From positions 48,739 through 112,738 of the forward strand of contig JABWCQ010000009.1 in NCBI GenBank assembly GCA_013360195.1: a DNA stretch of 64,000 nucleotides, written 5' to 3'. Within the stretch, counting starts at the first letter, position 1, and each line of letters opens with the position of its first letter. Position numbers and translations under genes: made by a program. Below the pieces are notes generated by a model. The model was not told the origin of the DNA. It saw nothing but the letters and a program-made list of their open reading frames with translations, and did no database searches. Shown piece by piece: positions 1-7,926 of the stretch. Origin of the DNA: a bacterium. GTDB lineage: Bacteria > Electryoneota > RPQS01.

Positions 1-266
1 TTGATTTCAGGACTATTCACATTGTCATTGTATATCCAACCCTCCGCGCCTGTATTGTATGGGGGATCAATGTAGATACAATCAACTTTCCCCGCATAGT
101 ACGGCAGCAGTGCTTTGAGTGCAACAAGATTGTCCCCCTGCACAATCAGATTCCCGCTCCCCGGATCTCCGACTGACAACGAGTTGTCGCACTTCAAGAG
201 ATGAAACGGCACCTCTTCGTGATGCTTCTCAACAGCCTTCTTTCCAATCCAATCAAGTGTCGGCAT
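1..266 (-). CDS. Site-specific DNA methyltransferase (Mod-like), N-terminal part
   Basis: The gene starts with an ATG at 266 and runs off the left edge, so only the first 88 codons are visible. The reading begins MPTLDWIGKKAVEKHHEE and contains GDNLVALKALLPYYAGKVD followed by IDPPYNTG. DPPY is the catalytic motif of beta-class adenine-N6 (or cytosine-N4) DNA methyltransferases, and this N-terminus is like that of type III Mod and related solitary methylases. It should transfer a methyl group from S-adenosylmethionine to DNA. It lies 11 bp downstream of murQ on the same strand. A restriction partner, if any, would be to the left of the window. Confidence 0.85.
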   Translation of the reverse strand, partial: MPTLDWIGKKAVEKHHEEVPFHLLKCDNSLSVGDPGSGNLIVQGDNLVALKALLPYYAGKVDCIYIDPPYNTGAEGWIYNDNVNSPEI

Positions 267-277
267 GTTCTGCTTTT

Positions 278-1255
278 CTATTTGCTATTTTCTATTTCCA
301 ATTTTCCCAACTTCCCCCCATTCTCCTCCAACAACTCTCGCGCATGCTCCGCAGTCACGCCACGGAAGTGCATCACCAACGCGGTCTTGAGTTCACCGTG
401 AGCTTCGGTCAAAAGTTCGTCGGCCCACTCGTAATCACAACCGGTGATTTCCATCAGAATCCGCCGCGCGCGCGCCTGCAGCTTCTGACTCCCCATCCGC
501 AAATCCACCATCAGATTCCCGTAACACTTCCCCATCCGCACCCACGCCGCCGTCGTAATCATGTTCAGCGCGAGCTTCGTCGCCGTCCCCGCCTTCAGCC
601 GCGTCGAGCCCGTCAAGACTTCCGGCCCGACAGGCAGCTCGATAATGACATCCGGTCTCTGATTCCCCCTCGCTTCAGCGGGGGGGGTAGGGGGGGTCTC
701 TGCCTCCTTGTATCCCATACTCTCGGCATCAAAATGGTTACATATGAGGAGCGCGGTGTAGCAGCCGTGTTTCTTGGCGTATGATAAACCACCCAACACA
801 TAGGGCGTCCTTCTCGAAGCCGTAATCCCCACCACCACGTCCTCATGCCCCAGACAACAGAGCTCGAAATCTTGAATCGCGCCATCCGGATTATCCTCTG
901 CCCCCTCGGCAGCCTTCCTGAGTGACTCATACCCCCCGGCAATGAACCCCTGCACCAATGTCGGATCCGTTCCAAAGGTCGGGGGGCACTCCGATGCATC
1001 GAGCACCCCTAACCTCCCCGATGTCCCCGCACCTATATAGAGGAGACGGCCGCCAGCTTGAAACGCCTGCACCACACGCTCCACCAAAATCTCGATCTGC
1101 GGAATGGCCGCCGCCACAATCTCTGGCACCTTGCGATCTTCGCGATTCATCGCTTCCAGAATCTCACGCGTTGTCATGGAGTCGAGATTCATCGTGTCCG
1201 GGTTGCGTGCTTCGGTCGAGAGTCCGGCCAGCTCTTTGAATACGGTTTCTTTCAC
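278..1255 (-). CDS. murQ: N-acetylmuramic acid 6-phosphate etherase MurQ
   Basis: This enzyme cleaves the lactyl ether of MurNAc-6-phosphate during cell-wall sugar recycling in the cytoplasm, giving GlcNAc-6-phosphate and lactate. The 325-residue product has the SIS-domain signature GAGTSGRLGVLDASECPP at about residues 75-92 and VGPEVLTGSTRLKAGT at about 209-224, both diagnostic of the family. Between the two, residues about 184-200 (EAETPPTPPAEARGNQR) are encoded by a G/C-rich palindromic repeat and look like an in-frame insertion relative to the usual sequence. The start overlaps the 3' end of rsmG by 4 bp, which suggests translational coupling. Confidence 0.93.
   Translation of the reverse strand: MKETVFKELAGLSTEARNPDTMNLDSMTTREILEAMNREDRKVPEIVAAAIPQIEILVERVVQAFQAGGRLLYIGAGTSGRLGVLDASECPPTFGTDPTLVQGFIAGGYESLRKAAEGAEDNPDGAIQDFELCCLGHEDVVVGITASRRTPYVLGGLSYAKKHGCYTALLICNHFDAESMGYKEAETPPTPPAEARGNQRPDVIIELPVGPEVLTGSTRLKAGTATKLALNMITTAAWVRMGKCYGNLMVDLRMGSQKLQARARRILMEITGCDYEWADELLTEAHGELKTALVMHFRGVTAEHARELLEENGGKLGKLEIENSK
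662..698. repeat. G/C-tract palindromic repeat inside murQ (family 6)
   Basis: A hairpin of the form CCCCCTCGC-TTCA-GCGGGGGG is followed by a second G tract. It resembles the repeats at 5022-5058, 14662-14699, 48804-48848 and 49108-49140. Here it is translated in frame and adds a Pro-rich segment to MurQ. Confidence 0.6.
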
Positions 1256-1818
1256 GATTCAAGTTGAAGTTTAATCAGCCGACCGCCGTCAGCTAAGTTG
1301 AGTTCCGAGAGTAATTTACAGCCCAATTCCTCCGGCCAGGCTTCCTGTCTCCATTCGCGCTGCTTCCAGAACAACATAAATCCACTGTGCTTCAGAAGCG
1401 GCCGGGACCATTTCACCAATTGCGGCAGCTCCGTTACTGCCCGGGCCGTCACACAGTCGAATTCTCCGCCGGGAGAGTGGACAAGTTCTTCGACCCGCGA
1501 ACAAATCACCGTAACCCGTTGAGAGAGCTCTGTTTCACGTGAAACACGGCTCAAAAATGCTGCTTTTCTTGAATTTGACTCCACTAAAGTATATGTCAAA
1601 TGAGGAGTTAGTAGTGCCAGCGGAATAGCTGGAAACCCACCGCCGCTCCCAATGTCGAGTACAGCTCCGCTTTCCGGGAGCAGCTCAAGCCCCGCCAAGG
1701 ACGGAGCTAAGTGTCTTTCCCGAAGACGGGACCGGTCGGCATGCGATACTAGAGGGATGCCGGCTTCGGCGATGCGCTTCAGATAATGTTCGAGTTGCTG
1801 TTCCTGTTCGGTGGTCAA
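1252..1818 (-). CDS. rsmG: 16S rRNA (guanine527-N7)-methyltransferase RsmG (GidB)
   Basis: RsmG methylates N7 of G527 in 16S rRNA using SAM. The 188-residue protein carries the SAM-binding loop DIGSGGGFP at about residues 55-63 and the downstream VTARAV motif typical of the family. It is slightly shorter than many homologues (about 205-240 residues). Its coding sequence contains a perfect parS site at 1531-1546. It sits downstream of mnmG, the usual order near bacterial origins, but is followed by murQ rather than parA/parB. Confidence 0.93.
   Translation of the reverse strand: MTTEQEQQLEHYLKRIAEAGIPLVSHADRSRLRERHLAPSLAGLELLPESGAVLDIGSGGGFPAIPLALLTPHLTYTLVESNSRKAAFLSRVSRETELSQRVTVICSRVEELVHSPGGEFDCVTARAVTELPQLVKWSRPLLKHSGFMLFWKQREWRQEAWPEELGCKLLSELNLADGGRLIKLQLES
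1531..1546. other. parS: parS centromere site 1 (inside rsmG)
   Basis: The 16-bp palindrome TGTTTCACGTGAAACA matches the consensus ParB-binding parS site exactly. ParB nucleates on such sites near the origin to drive chromosome segregation and SMC loading. No parA or parB gene is visible in the window. Confidence 0.92.
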
Positions 1819-1948
1819 AGGAAACCGCTATTCACAGCTTGTTCACATTTCCGGCAGCGGCTGGAGTTCAGACTCCCTGTTTCTTGGAGTATGAAAATAT
1901 ACGATTTAATCTGGACTATTGCGACCTATCCTGAGCATTTTCACAAAG

Positions 1949-1972
1949 TTATCCACCGCCAAATGTGGATGT
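1949..1972. promoter_or_regulatory. DnaA-box-like pair beside parS
   Basis: TTATCCACC (1949-1957) matches the DnaA box TTATCCACA at 8 of 9 positions. TGTGGATGT (1964-1972) is the opposite orientation at 7 of 9 positions. They face each other in the 182-bp rsmG-mnmG gap next to parS 2. They may be DnaA-binding sites or a second origin-like element. Confidence 0.4.
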
Positions 1973-1985
1973 TTCACGTGAAACA
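1970..1985. other. parS: parS centromere site 2 (rsmG-mnmG intergenic)
   Basis: A second exact copy of TGTTTCACGTGAAACA lies 439 bp from site 1, just downstream of the mnmG stop. Two perfect copies this close are very unlikely by chance and mark an origin-proximal segregation locus. Confidence 0.93.
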
Positions 1986-2000
1986 CTCCAAAACAAGAGC

Positions 2001-3869
2001 TTACACATGCCCCAGCTTTTTCATGTGTATGAGCAATGCAGATGTATCCGACGGGCGCACCCCGGAGATGCGTCCCGCTTGCCCTAAGGTCTTGGGTTTG
2101 AAGTAGCTTATCTTCTCGCGAGCTTCGTGAGACATGGAATGTACGGCCCAGAGGTCCATATTCTCAGGCAGCCGGACCTCTTCCCATCGTCGCACCTGAT
2201 CAGCCCGGAGCCGCTCTCTTTGGATGTAACCTTCATATTTTACATCCATTTCCACGGCAGCTAGCAGATCCTCGTCGAGTTCATCTACTTTCCCCGATAG
2301 CTGAGGGCTGTCTTTCAGCATCGCAGACAGGTCGGCTTCCGGACGCTTCAGGATGGCGGCGAAGCGACTGCCTTTGAGCTTAGGATCCGAGAGCAGCCCG
2401 GATTCTGCCAGCTCCTCAAGCCGGGTATCGTGCAGGAGGGACGTTATCTGATTAAGCTTTTGTTTTTTTGCTAAATATGAGTCATACTGCTCGTCGTTTA
2501 CCAACCCAAGTTCGCGGCCGATTTCAGTCAAACGCAGGTCGGCATTGTCCTGGCGCAAGATCAGGCGGTGCTCGGCGCGGGAAGTGAACATGCGGTACGG
2601 CTCATCCGGTGTCTTGGTGATGAGGTCATCTATTAGGACACCGATGTAGGCCTGATCGCGACCAAGCGTCAAACAATTACCGCCGTTTAGTTTCTGAGCA
2701 GCGTTTATTCCAGCTATCAGTCCCTGTGCGGCCGCTTCTTCATAGCCGGTCGTGCCGTTGATTTGCCCGGCGAAGAAAAGTCCGTCTATCACCTTGGTTT
2801 CCAAGGAGTAATGGAGTTGATGAGCGGGGAAGAAGTCATATTCGACCGCGTAACCGGGGCGCATCATCTCGGTCTGCTCCAGCCCGGGCACGGTTCTAAG
2901 TGCTTCAAATTGAATATCTTCCGGCAAACTCGAACTGAAGCCATTCATGTAGACTTCAAAGGTGTCCCAGCCCTCTGGCTCTAGGAAGATCTGATGGCGA
3001 TCCTTATCAGAGAAGCGCACGATCTTGTCTTCAATGGAAGGGCAGTAGCGTGGGCCACGGCCTGTAATTCGGCCAGAGAATAGCGGGGAGCGATGCAGAC
3101 CATCGCGCAGGATGTCGTGAGTTTTTGTATTTGTGTAAGTTAAGTGGCAGGCAAGTTGATTAAAGACGGCTTTGGGCGAGCGCACGGAGAACGGGACGAT
3201 GCGACCGTCGCCGGGCTGGTGCTCGCAACGGGCGTAGTCAATCGTGCGGCCGTCGAGGCGCGGGGGGGTGCCTGTCTTCAGCCGGCCTACCTCAAAGCCC
3301 TGTTTCATCAGCATTTCCGAGAGTCCGAGCGAAGGGGCTTCGCCTATCCGCCCGCCCGGGAGCTGCCAATCCCCCATGTGCAGTAACCCATTCAGAAAGG
3401 TCCCGGCGCAAAGCACGGCGGCGCGGCATTCTATACGCTGTCCACTGTGGGCGATGCAGGCCGAAAGTCGCCCGCCTGTTGTCTCGAAGTCTATGATTGT
3501 ATTTTGTTTGAGATCAAGATTTCGCTGTGATTCAAGCGTTTTGCGGGCTTCGCGAGCATAGAGAACTCTATCGCACTGCGCACGCGGCGACCAAACGGCC
3601 GGGCCCTTCGAGCGATTGAGCATCCGAAACTGCACCGTTGCCAGATCGGCGAGCCTGCCCATTTCGCCACCGAGCGCATCTATCTCCTTGACTAATTGGC
3701 CTTTAGCAAGTCCGCCGATGGCCGGATTGCAGGACATTTGGCCAATCGTCTGGAGATTCTGCGTCACGAGACAAGTGCGAAAGCCCATCCGGGAAGTGGC
3801 CAGAGCGGCCTCAATCCCGGCATGTCCGCCGCCGATCACGACGACATCATAAATATGTGTAATAGCCAT
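2001..3869 (-). CDS. mnmG: tRNA uridine-34 carboxymethylaminomethyl synthase MnmG (GidA)
   Basis: MnmG is the FAD-dependent partner of MnmE. Together they install the (carboxymethyl)aminomethyl group on U34 of certain tRNAs using methylene-THF, glycine or ammonium and NADH. The 622-residue length is normal for the family. The Rossmann FAD motif VIGGGHAGIEAA is at about residues 11-22, followed by QTIGQMSCNPAIGGLAKGQL, and the helical C-terminal domain contains LRADQVRRWEEVRLP. The start is the ATG at 3869. Its partner gene mnmE lies 9.6 kb away in this window instead of adjacent, because other genes have been inserted between them. Confidence 0.97.
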   Translation of the reverse strand: MAITHIYDVVVIGGGHAGIEAALATSRMGFRTCLVTQNLQTIGQMSCNPAIGGLAKGQLVKEIDALGGEMGRLADLATVQFRMLNRSKGPAVWSPRAQCDRVLYAREARKTLESQRNLDLKQNTIIDFETTGGRLSACIAHSGQRIECRAAVLCAGTFLNGLLHMGDWQLPGGRIGEAPSLGLSEMLMKQGFEVGRLKTGTPPRLDGRTIDYARCEHQPGDGRIVPFSVRSPKAVFNQLACHLTYTNTKTHDILRDGLHRSPLFSGRITGRGPRYCPSIEDKIVRFSDKDRHQIFLEPEGWDTFEVYMNGFSSSLPEDIQFEALRTVPGLEQTEMMRPGYAVEYDFFPAHQLHYSLETKVIDGLFFAGQINGTTGYEEAAAQGLIAGINAAQKLNGGNCLTLGRDQAYIGVLIDDLITKTPDEPYRMFTSRAEHRLILRQDNADLRLTEIGRELGLVNDEQYDSYLAKKQKLNQITSLLHDTRLEELAESGLLSDPKLKGSRFAAILKRPEADLSAMLKDSPQLSGKVDELDEDLLAAVEMDVKYEGYIQRERLRADQVRRWEEVRLPENMDLWAVHSMSHEAREKISYFKPKTLGQAGRISGVRPSDTSALLIHMKKLGHV

Positions 3870-4095
3870 CCGTTTCTCTTGCTAAGTCGAGTACAATGAG
3901 TTGTTTGAGTTGAATTTGCCACTTGTTTGGCGGATTTTCTTTGCTTTGCAGTGTTTTGCTAAGTTGAGTGCAGAGAGTGATTTAACAGGGTGTTGACGAT
4001 CTCGGCAATCTTTATCAGCAATTTGCTTTTCTCTTGACCTGTTCGTATATTCAACCAATCCAGTTCATCTGGAGGTGGAAGGCGAGAGCCTTTGG

Positions 4096-4117
4096 AGCCC
4101 CGAAAGGGGCTTTTTTT
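4096..4117 (+). terminator. Rho-independent terminator (plus strand)
   Basis: A perfect stem AGCCCC-GAAA-GGGGCT is followed by seven T. It is oriented for plus-strand transcription, yet no plus-strand gene precedes it. It overlaps the 3' end of the minus-strand DUF3800 gene by two bases. It may end a small RNA encoded in the 3870-4095 gap. Confidence 0.7.
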
Positions 4118-4913
4118 ATGGAAGTATTTTCGCGCCCCAACCTAATGTTTTGCCAGAAGCGTTTCGAAGATATTTCTTGGATTCAAGAATATCTGCTATC
4201 TTGGCTCCGAAGGCATTACTTACAGTGGTATTGCTTTTACTACTTTTGGTCAATGTGTTCTTGAATGAAGGGTGAGCAAGGAGATCTGCGAGTTGAAGTC
4301 CAGCGATATTATTGTCCTTTTTCTTCACCTTCAGTTGTGAGCTACTCAAAGTACGCTGAATCTTGTCAGCTCCCACGTAGTCTGTCCCTGTATTGAACAG
4401 CAAGTTGAAAGACTTCTTCAACCGCATATCCTCTTTCCCACCTCGCGACTCAGCCATCACATCTCCTTGTTGGCCGCGGCGATCAAGCCATAAGACATAT
4501 CTCTCTGCTAACACAGCAAGACAGTAGTGATATGGATCAAAACGCCACGTCCGGTATCTTTCAACGTGTTCTACCTTATCTATAACTACTGTTGCGACTT
4601 GATAATCCGCTGTCAACAAGAAGTCTAACAATGTCGCATTAAACTTTTCGCGCAATTCGTCATTGCGTAATGACTCAAAAGGTCGAACTCCGTTCACAAG
4701 CTCTTTTCGATGCAAAACAATTGGAGAATCGGGATGGTGGTGATTCCCAAAGAATTGTTGTTTCAGAGATTCGAGCTGTGGATGAACAAACTCGCTCACG
4801 TGATCAAGGTCAATGATCACACCGGTCAAGCTAAGATATCGATGGCGCTCATCATCAAGCGAATGCAGTCCTGGGTCACCGACCTCATCTATATACATCC
4901 GGTATTTGCTCAT
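4116..4913 (-). CDS. DUF3800 domain protein, copy A
   Basis: This 265-residue protein begins MSKYRMYIDEVGDPG and contains GLQLADLLAH near residues 205-215. An N-terminal acidic 'DE.GDPG' motif plus a late 'QLADLLA' motif is the signature of DUF3800, an RNase H-like fold family with predicted nuclease-like acidic residues. The family is common in mobile and defence-associated regions; its function is not established. A second, divergent copy lies at 17,957. The gene sits between mnmG and tfoX-like genes with no obvious operon partner, and its 3' end abuts a plus-strand terminator. Confidence 0.8.
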   Translation of the reverse strand: MSKYRMYIDEVGDPGLHSLDDERHRYLSLTGVIIDLDHVSEFVHPQLESLKQQFFGNHHHPDSPIVLHRKELVNGVRPFESLRNDELREKFNATLLDFLLTADYQVATVVIDKVEHVERYRTWRFDPYHYCLAVLAERYVLWLDRRGQQGDVMAESRGGKEDMRLKKSFNLLFNTGTDYVGADKIQRTLSSSQLKVKKKDNNIAGLQLADLLAHPSFKNTLTKSSKSNTTVSNAFGAKIADILESKKYLRNASGKTLGWGAKILP

Positions 4914-4948
4914 ATGAAATGAGTTCGCAATTCCCTATTTGTTTGACG

Positions 4949-5058
4949 AGATCCTTTACTTCGCCGAGCCTTCGTTCAGGATGACAACACGTTTGGGCGA
5001 TTGTATTTCGCTTGGGTGCTTGACCCCCCTTAGTCCCCCCATAGGAATGGGGGGAAAT
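4949..5058. repeat. Dispersed repeats (families 5 and 6) between DUF3800 and TfoX genes
   Basis: The gap holds TTCGTTCAGGATGACA at about 4970-4986, which recurs at 19,734-19,749 and as the 12-bp inverted repeat at 9894-9936. It also holds the G/C hairpin CCCCCC-ATAGGAAT-GGGGGG at 5035-5054. No gene is seen in the gap. Confidence 0.6.
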
Positions 5059-5065
5059 CAAAAAC

Positions 5066-5440
5066 TCATTTTCTTGTATTTGCTCTCTTTGTCGGAGAGC
5101 TTTTCTTTTTTGCGGCGGCGCGGTTGGCTGCTTCGACGGCGAGCATGCCTAATTCGCGAAGCGCGTCGTCATCTTCCAAATCCTCAGAAGACAAGGAGTA
5201 ATAATGCATACGCATCTCGGGTTTGTCGTCGAACGGTGCGAATTGTTCCATCTTCCGCGACTCAAAGCGGGCGCGGTTCTGTTCATCCCCCTTCAGATAG
5301 ACCGTCTCTCCATCTGTGAGTGCGAACATGCGGCCATTCAAATAGAAGCCCGCGCCGCCGAACATCCTCTTTACATTGATTTTGCCAAGTAACGAGAGGC
5401 GATCGGTGTAGTAGTCGAGGATGTCTTGGTTGAGGGACAT
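5066..5440 (-). CDS. TfoX/Sxy N-terminal domain protein
   Basis: This 124-residue protein consists mainly of a TfoX_N domain: KRMFGGAGFYLNGRMFALTD at about residues 24-43, then VYLKGDEQNRARFES and MHYYSL. The C-terminus is Lys/Arg-rich (AAAKKKSSPTKRANTRK). In gamma-proteobacteria TfoX is a competence co-regulator. Stand-alone TfoX_N proteins are widespread and of unclear function, so no competence role is claimed here. Confidence 0.85.
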   Translation of the reverse strand: MSLNQDILDYYTDRLSLLGKINVKRMFGGAGFYLNGRMFALTDGETVYLKGDEQNRARFESRKMEQFAPFDDKPEMRMHYYSLSSEDLEDDDALRELGMLAVEAANRAAAKKKSSPTKRANTRK

Positions 5441-5480
5441 GAGCGGAAAGTCAGAAGTATGAAGTCAGAAATCAGAAATG

Positions 5481-5566
5481 ATTCCGGCGGGGAATCGCTT
5501 CGCTTAATCCCCGCTCGGCGAAATCGAATTGCTCCACGTGAAACACCGGCGTGGACGCTGGACCCT
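5481..5566. repeat. Repeat cluster (families 3 and 4) upstream of the TfoX gene
   Basis: Bases 5481-5522 are a palindromic repeat ending AATCCCCGCTCGGCGAAA, also found at 43,886-43,946 and 48,906-48,948. Next to it, 5546-5566 reads GGCGTGGACGCTGGACCC, which recurs as the palindrome at 26,021. The parS-like site at 5530 lies between the two. Confidence 0.6.
5530..5545. other. Degenerate parS-like site
   Basis: TGCTCCACGTGAAACA fits the relaxed ParB consensus TGTTNCACGTGNAACA except at position 3. It is 3.5 kb from parS 2. It could be a weaker third parS, or part of the surrounding repeat cluster. Confidence 0.45.
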
Positions 5567-5599
5567 GCGACGCTGGCGCGAACGCAATAAAGTATCGGA

Positions 5600-6088
5600 T
5601 CAATGCACGTGCCGAACGCCGCGCTTCGCAAACCAGTAGTTGATCGGCAGCGCAGCAATGAAACCCGCGACAAGCGCGAGCAGCATGCCGATCCAGAAGA
5701 TGCCATCGGTCAAGTGCGCTTCCATCACGCCCGGTGTGTAGAATTCCGTCAATACCATCGCGGCTTCCATCACCAGAATACTCAAACCCTCGACAATCAA
5801 GACTTTCTTCGCCGCTTCCCCCAAGCTCATCCCTTGCTTCATCCACGGCACAATGCCCAAGGCAAAGCCGCCGATGAATCCCATAATCACCGCAAGCACA
5901 AAGGATGGGATATTTCCCAAATGCAGCGCGGTTGAGATAATCATGCCCAATACTTCACCGAGACCGCAGCCAAGCAGACAATGAAGCGTAGCGCTAATTG
6001 CGAATGGCCAGACATTTTCGCTCGTCTGTTCTTTTGCCTCCGCAGCGTGCGCGTGGCCGTGATGATGCTGATGATGTTCGTGATCCAA
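5600..6088 (-). CDS. DUF4396 membrane protein with His-rich N-terminus
   Basis: This 162-residue protein has a His-rich cytoplasmic or periplasmic start (MDHEHHQHHHGHAHAAE), then about four hydrophobic segments, including a Gly-rich pair LLGCGLGEVLGMII and GFIGGFALGIVPW. The arrangement matches DUF4396 proteins, which often occur near copper or other metal-handling genes. The histidine cluster suggests metal binding, but no substrate can be read from the sequence. It lies 69 bp downstream of cstA and is probably in the same transcript. Confidence 0.75.
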   Translation of the reverse strand: MDHEHHQHHHGHAHAAEAKEQTSENVWPFAISATLHCLLGCGLGEVLGMIISTALHLGNIPSFVLAVIMGFIGGFALGIVPWMKQGMSLGEAAKKVLIVEGLSILVMEAAMVLTEFYTPGVMEAHLTDGIFWIGMLLALVAGFIAALPINYWFAKRGVRHVH

Positions 6089-6123
6089 TTTGCTTCTCCC
6101 TGTAGAAATGGATTATTAATCGC

Positions 6124-6143
6124 GGGCACAGCATGCTGTGCCC
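6124..6143. repeat. 20-bp palindrome, family 1
   Basis: GGGCACAGCATGCTGTGCCC is a perfect palindrome. Variants with AA/TT in the centre occur at 19,984 and 46,006. Here it lies between DUF4396 and cstA, close to a family 2 repeat. Confidence 0.75.
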
Positions 6144-6157
6144 TTGCGACGCCGCAC

Positions 6158-7909
6158 TCATCCTGCTATCGCGGGCGGAACGCCTTCCGCCCCTACACCT
6201 GAATCTTCCCGATTGGTTAGCACCTTGACCGCTTCCCATAGCAGCATTACTGCGAGCACAATTAACAAGAGCGCGACCCACGGCACGAAATTGCTCGGCA
6301 GCGCGAAGCCCGCTGCGCTGACAAATCCTCGAGAAACATATTGTAACAGGGCCCAGCCGCTCATGATGTACATGATGAGGGTGGGGATTCCCGCAATGGG
6401 CCAAACCCATTTTGCTTTGTAGGTGCGATGGAGCCAAACCGTTATCCCCAACAAACCAATCGCGGCGAGCAATTGATTGCTGGCTCCAAACAACGGCCAG
6501 AAGACGCGCCAACTCGGAATCACATTGCCGTTCGCATCCACGGCGGTCTGCATGACGAAGAAGAGCGGAATGAAGGCCGTTAACGCGGTCGCTGCATATC
6601 TCCCGAAGGTGTTTTGCCAGCCGAACAGCTCCTGCAGAATGTAACGACCGAGCCGCGTGCACACATCGAGCGTGTCATAGACGAAGGTCGTGAAGGCCAT
6701 CAATCCGAACAGGACTCCGAAGCTCGCCGGAATGCCGAAGACTTCCATGAAACGGCCGAGTCCGAGCGCATAGATAAAATTGGGCTTGCCGCCGAGTCCG
6801 CTGACGGCTTCTTTCGAGAGAATCATTACACACGCAAGGGAGACCACGGCCACCATCGCTTCGAGCAGCATCGAGCCGTAGCCGACCTTCTTCGCATCCA
6901 GTTCGTTCTGCAACTGTTTCGAGCTGGTGCCCGAGGCAATAATCGAGTGAAACCCCGAACACGCGCCGCACGCGACCGTTATGAACAGAACCGGAAACAA
7001 CGTGGCGACACCTGCGCCCTGCGGAATACTCCAGCCGATGAAGGCTGGATATTCAATATCGCTTCCGCTGAAGAGCACGCCGGCGGCTCCGGCAATCAAC
7101 GCCGCGAAGAGAAAGAACCCGCCCAAGTGTCCCCGCGGCTGAAGCAAAATCCACATCGGCACAATCGCGGCGATGAAACAATATATAAGGAGAGCGACGA
7201 CCCAGACTTTTTGCGCAGCTAGGTCGGAGATTCCGAACCAGCCGGCGATGTCAAGGGGAAGATATTGGCCGAACCAGATGGCCGCGCCGACCATCGGCAG
7301 AAAGATGAGCGTCGTCGCAAGCAGCGAGAGTTTCGTCCAACGCAAGATGAACGCCATGGCAATCGGCAGCGCGAGATAGAGCACGCTTGACGTGGCGATG
7401 CCCGCACCCCGCACGGTCTGACCGTTTTCGAGGGTGATGTTGCCAACAAAACTCGCGGCCACGATGTCGGTGAACGCGACAATGATATAGATGAGCGCAA
7501 TCCAAACGAACGAAAGAAAGAGCAGATAGCTGCGGCGCGTCATGTGCTCGCGGACAACCTCGGCGATGGAGCGGGCTTTGTGCCGAATCGAGGCGACGAG
7601 CGAACCGAAATCATGAATGCCGCCGATAAAAATCGCGCCGAGCAAAATCCATAATAATGTGGGCAGCCAGCCGAACATCATGCCCGCGACAATCGGACCA
7701 ACGATTGGACCTGCGGCGGCGATGGCCGAGAAGTGCTGGCTCATCAGGAAGCGCCAGTCAATCGGATCGTAGTCCACGCCGTCATTCAACTCGACTGCCG
7801 GTGTTTTCTTGTTTCCATCCAACCTCAACAGACGCGCGAGCAGATTGCCGTAGGTTTTGTAGGCAATCACAAGGAGCAGCGCGCTGGATAGGACGATGGT
7901 GAGGAGCAA
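6158..7909 (-). CDS. cstA: Carbon starvation protein CstA (peptide/pyruvate transporter family)
   Basis: CstA-family proteins are large inner-membrane carriers for peptides or pyruvate, induced on carbon limitation. The 583-residue protein has many membrane segments and the family motifs NDGVDYDPIDWRFLMSQHFSAI at about residues 42-63, AGPIVGPIVAGMMFGWLP and GGIHDFGSLVASIRHKARSIA, all near the N-terminus. It also contains ACGACSGFHSIIASGTSSKQL. The last residues (SGVGAEGVPPAIAG) are encoded by a family 2 palindromic repeat, so the tail looks acquired. It is followed by the DUF4396 gene. Confidence 0.95.
   Translation of the reverse strand: MLLTIVLSSALLLVIAYKTYGNLLARLLRLDGNKKTPAVELNDGVDYDPIDWRFLMSQHFSAIAAAGPIVGPIVAGMMFGWLPTLLWILLGAIFIGGIHDFGSLVASIRHKARSIAEVVREHMTRRSYLLFLSFVWIALIYIIVAFTDIVAASFVGNITLENGQTVRGAGIATSSVLYLALPIAMAFILRWTKLSLLATTLIFLPMVGAAIWFGQYLPLDIAGWFGISDLAAQKVWVVALLIYCFIAAIVPMWILLQPRGHLGGFFLFAALIAGAAGVLFSGSDIEYPAFIGWSIPQGAGVATLFPVLFITVACGACSGFHSIIASGTSSKQLQNELDAKKVGYGSMLLEAMVAVVSLACVMILSKEAVSGLGGKPNFIYALGLGRFMEVFGIPASFGVLFGLMAFTTFVYDTLDVCTRLGRYILQELFGWQNTFGRYAATALTAFIPLFFVMQTAVDANGNVIPSWRVFWPLFGASNQLLAAIGLLGITVWLHRTYKAKWVWPIAGIPTLIMYIMSGWALLQYVSRGFVSAAGFALPSNFVPWVALLLIVLAVMLLWEAVKVLTNREDSGVGAEGVPPAIAG
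6173..6198. repeat. Palindromic repeat, family 2 (encodes CstA tail)
   Basis: GGGCGGAACGCCTTCCGCCC followed by CTACA is a 20-bp stem-loop. Versions occur at 19,775-19,794 and 48,969-48,988. Here it supplies the last codons of cstA. Confidence 0.7.
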
Positions 7910-7926
7910 AATGGAAAATGGAAATA

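Noticed and set aside
119..784. 221-codon plus-strand open frame at the left edge
   Set aside because: Antisense to murQ and to the methylase start; low-complexity and Arg/Pro/His-rich.
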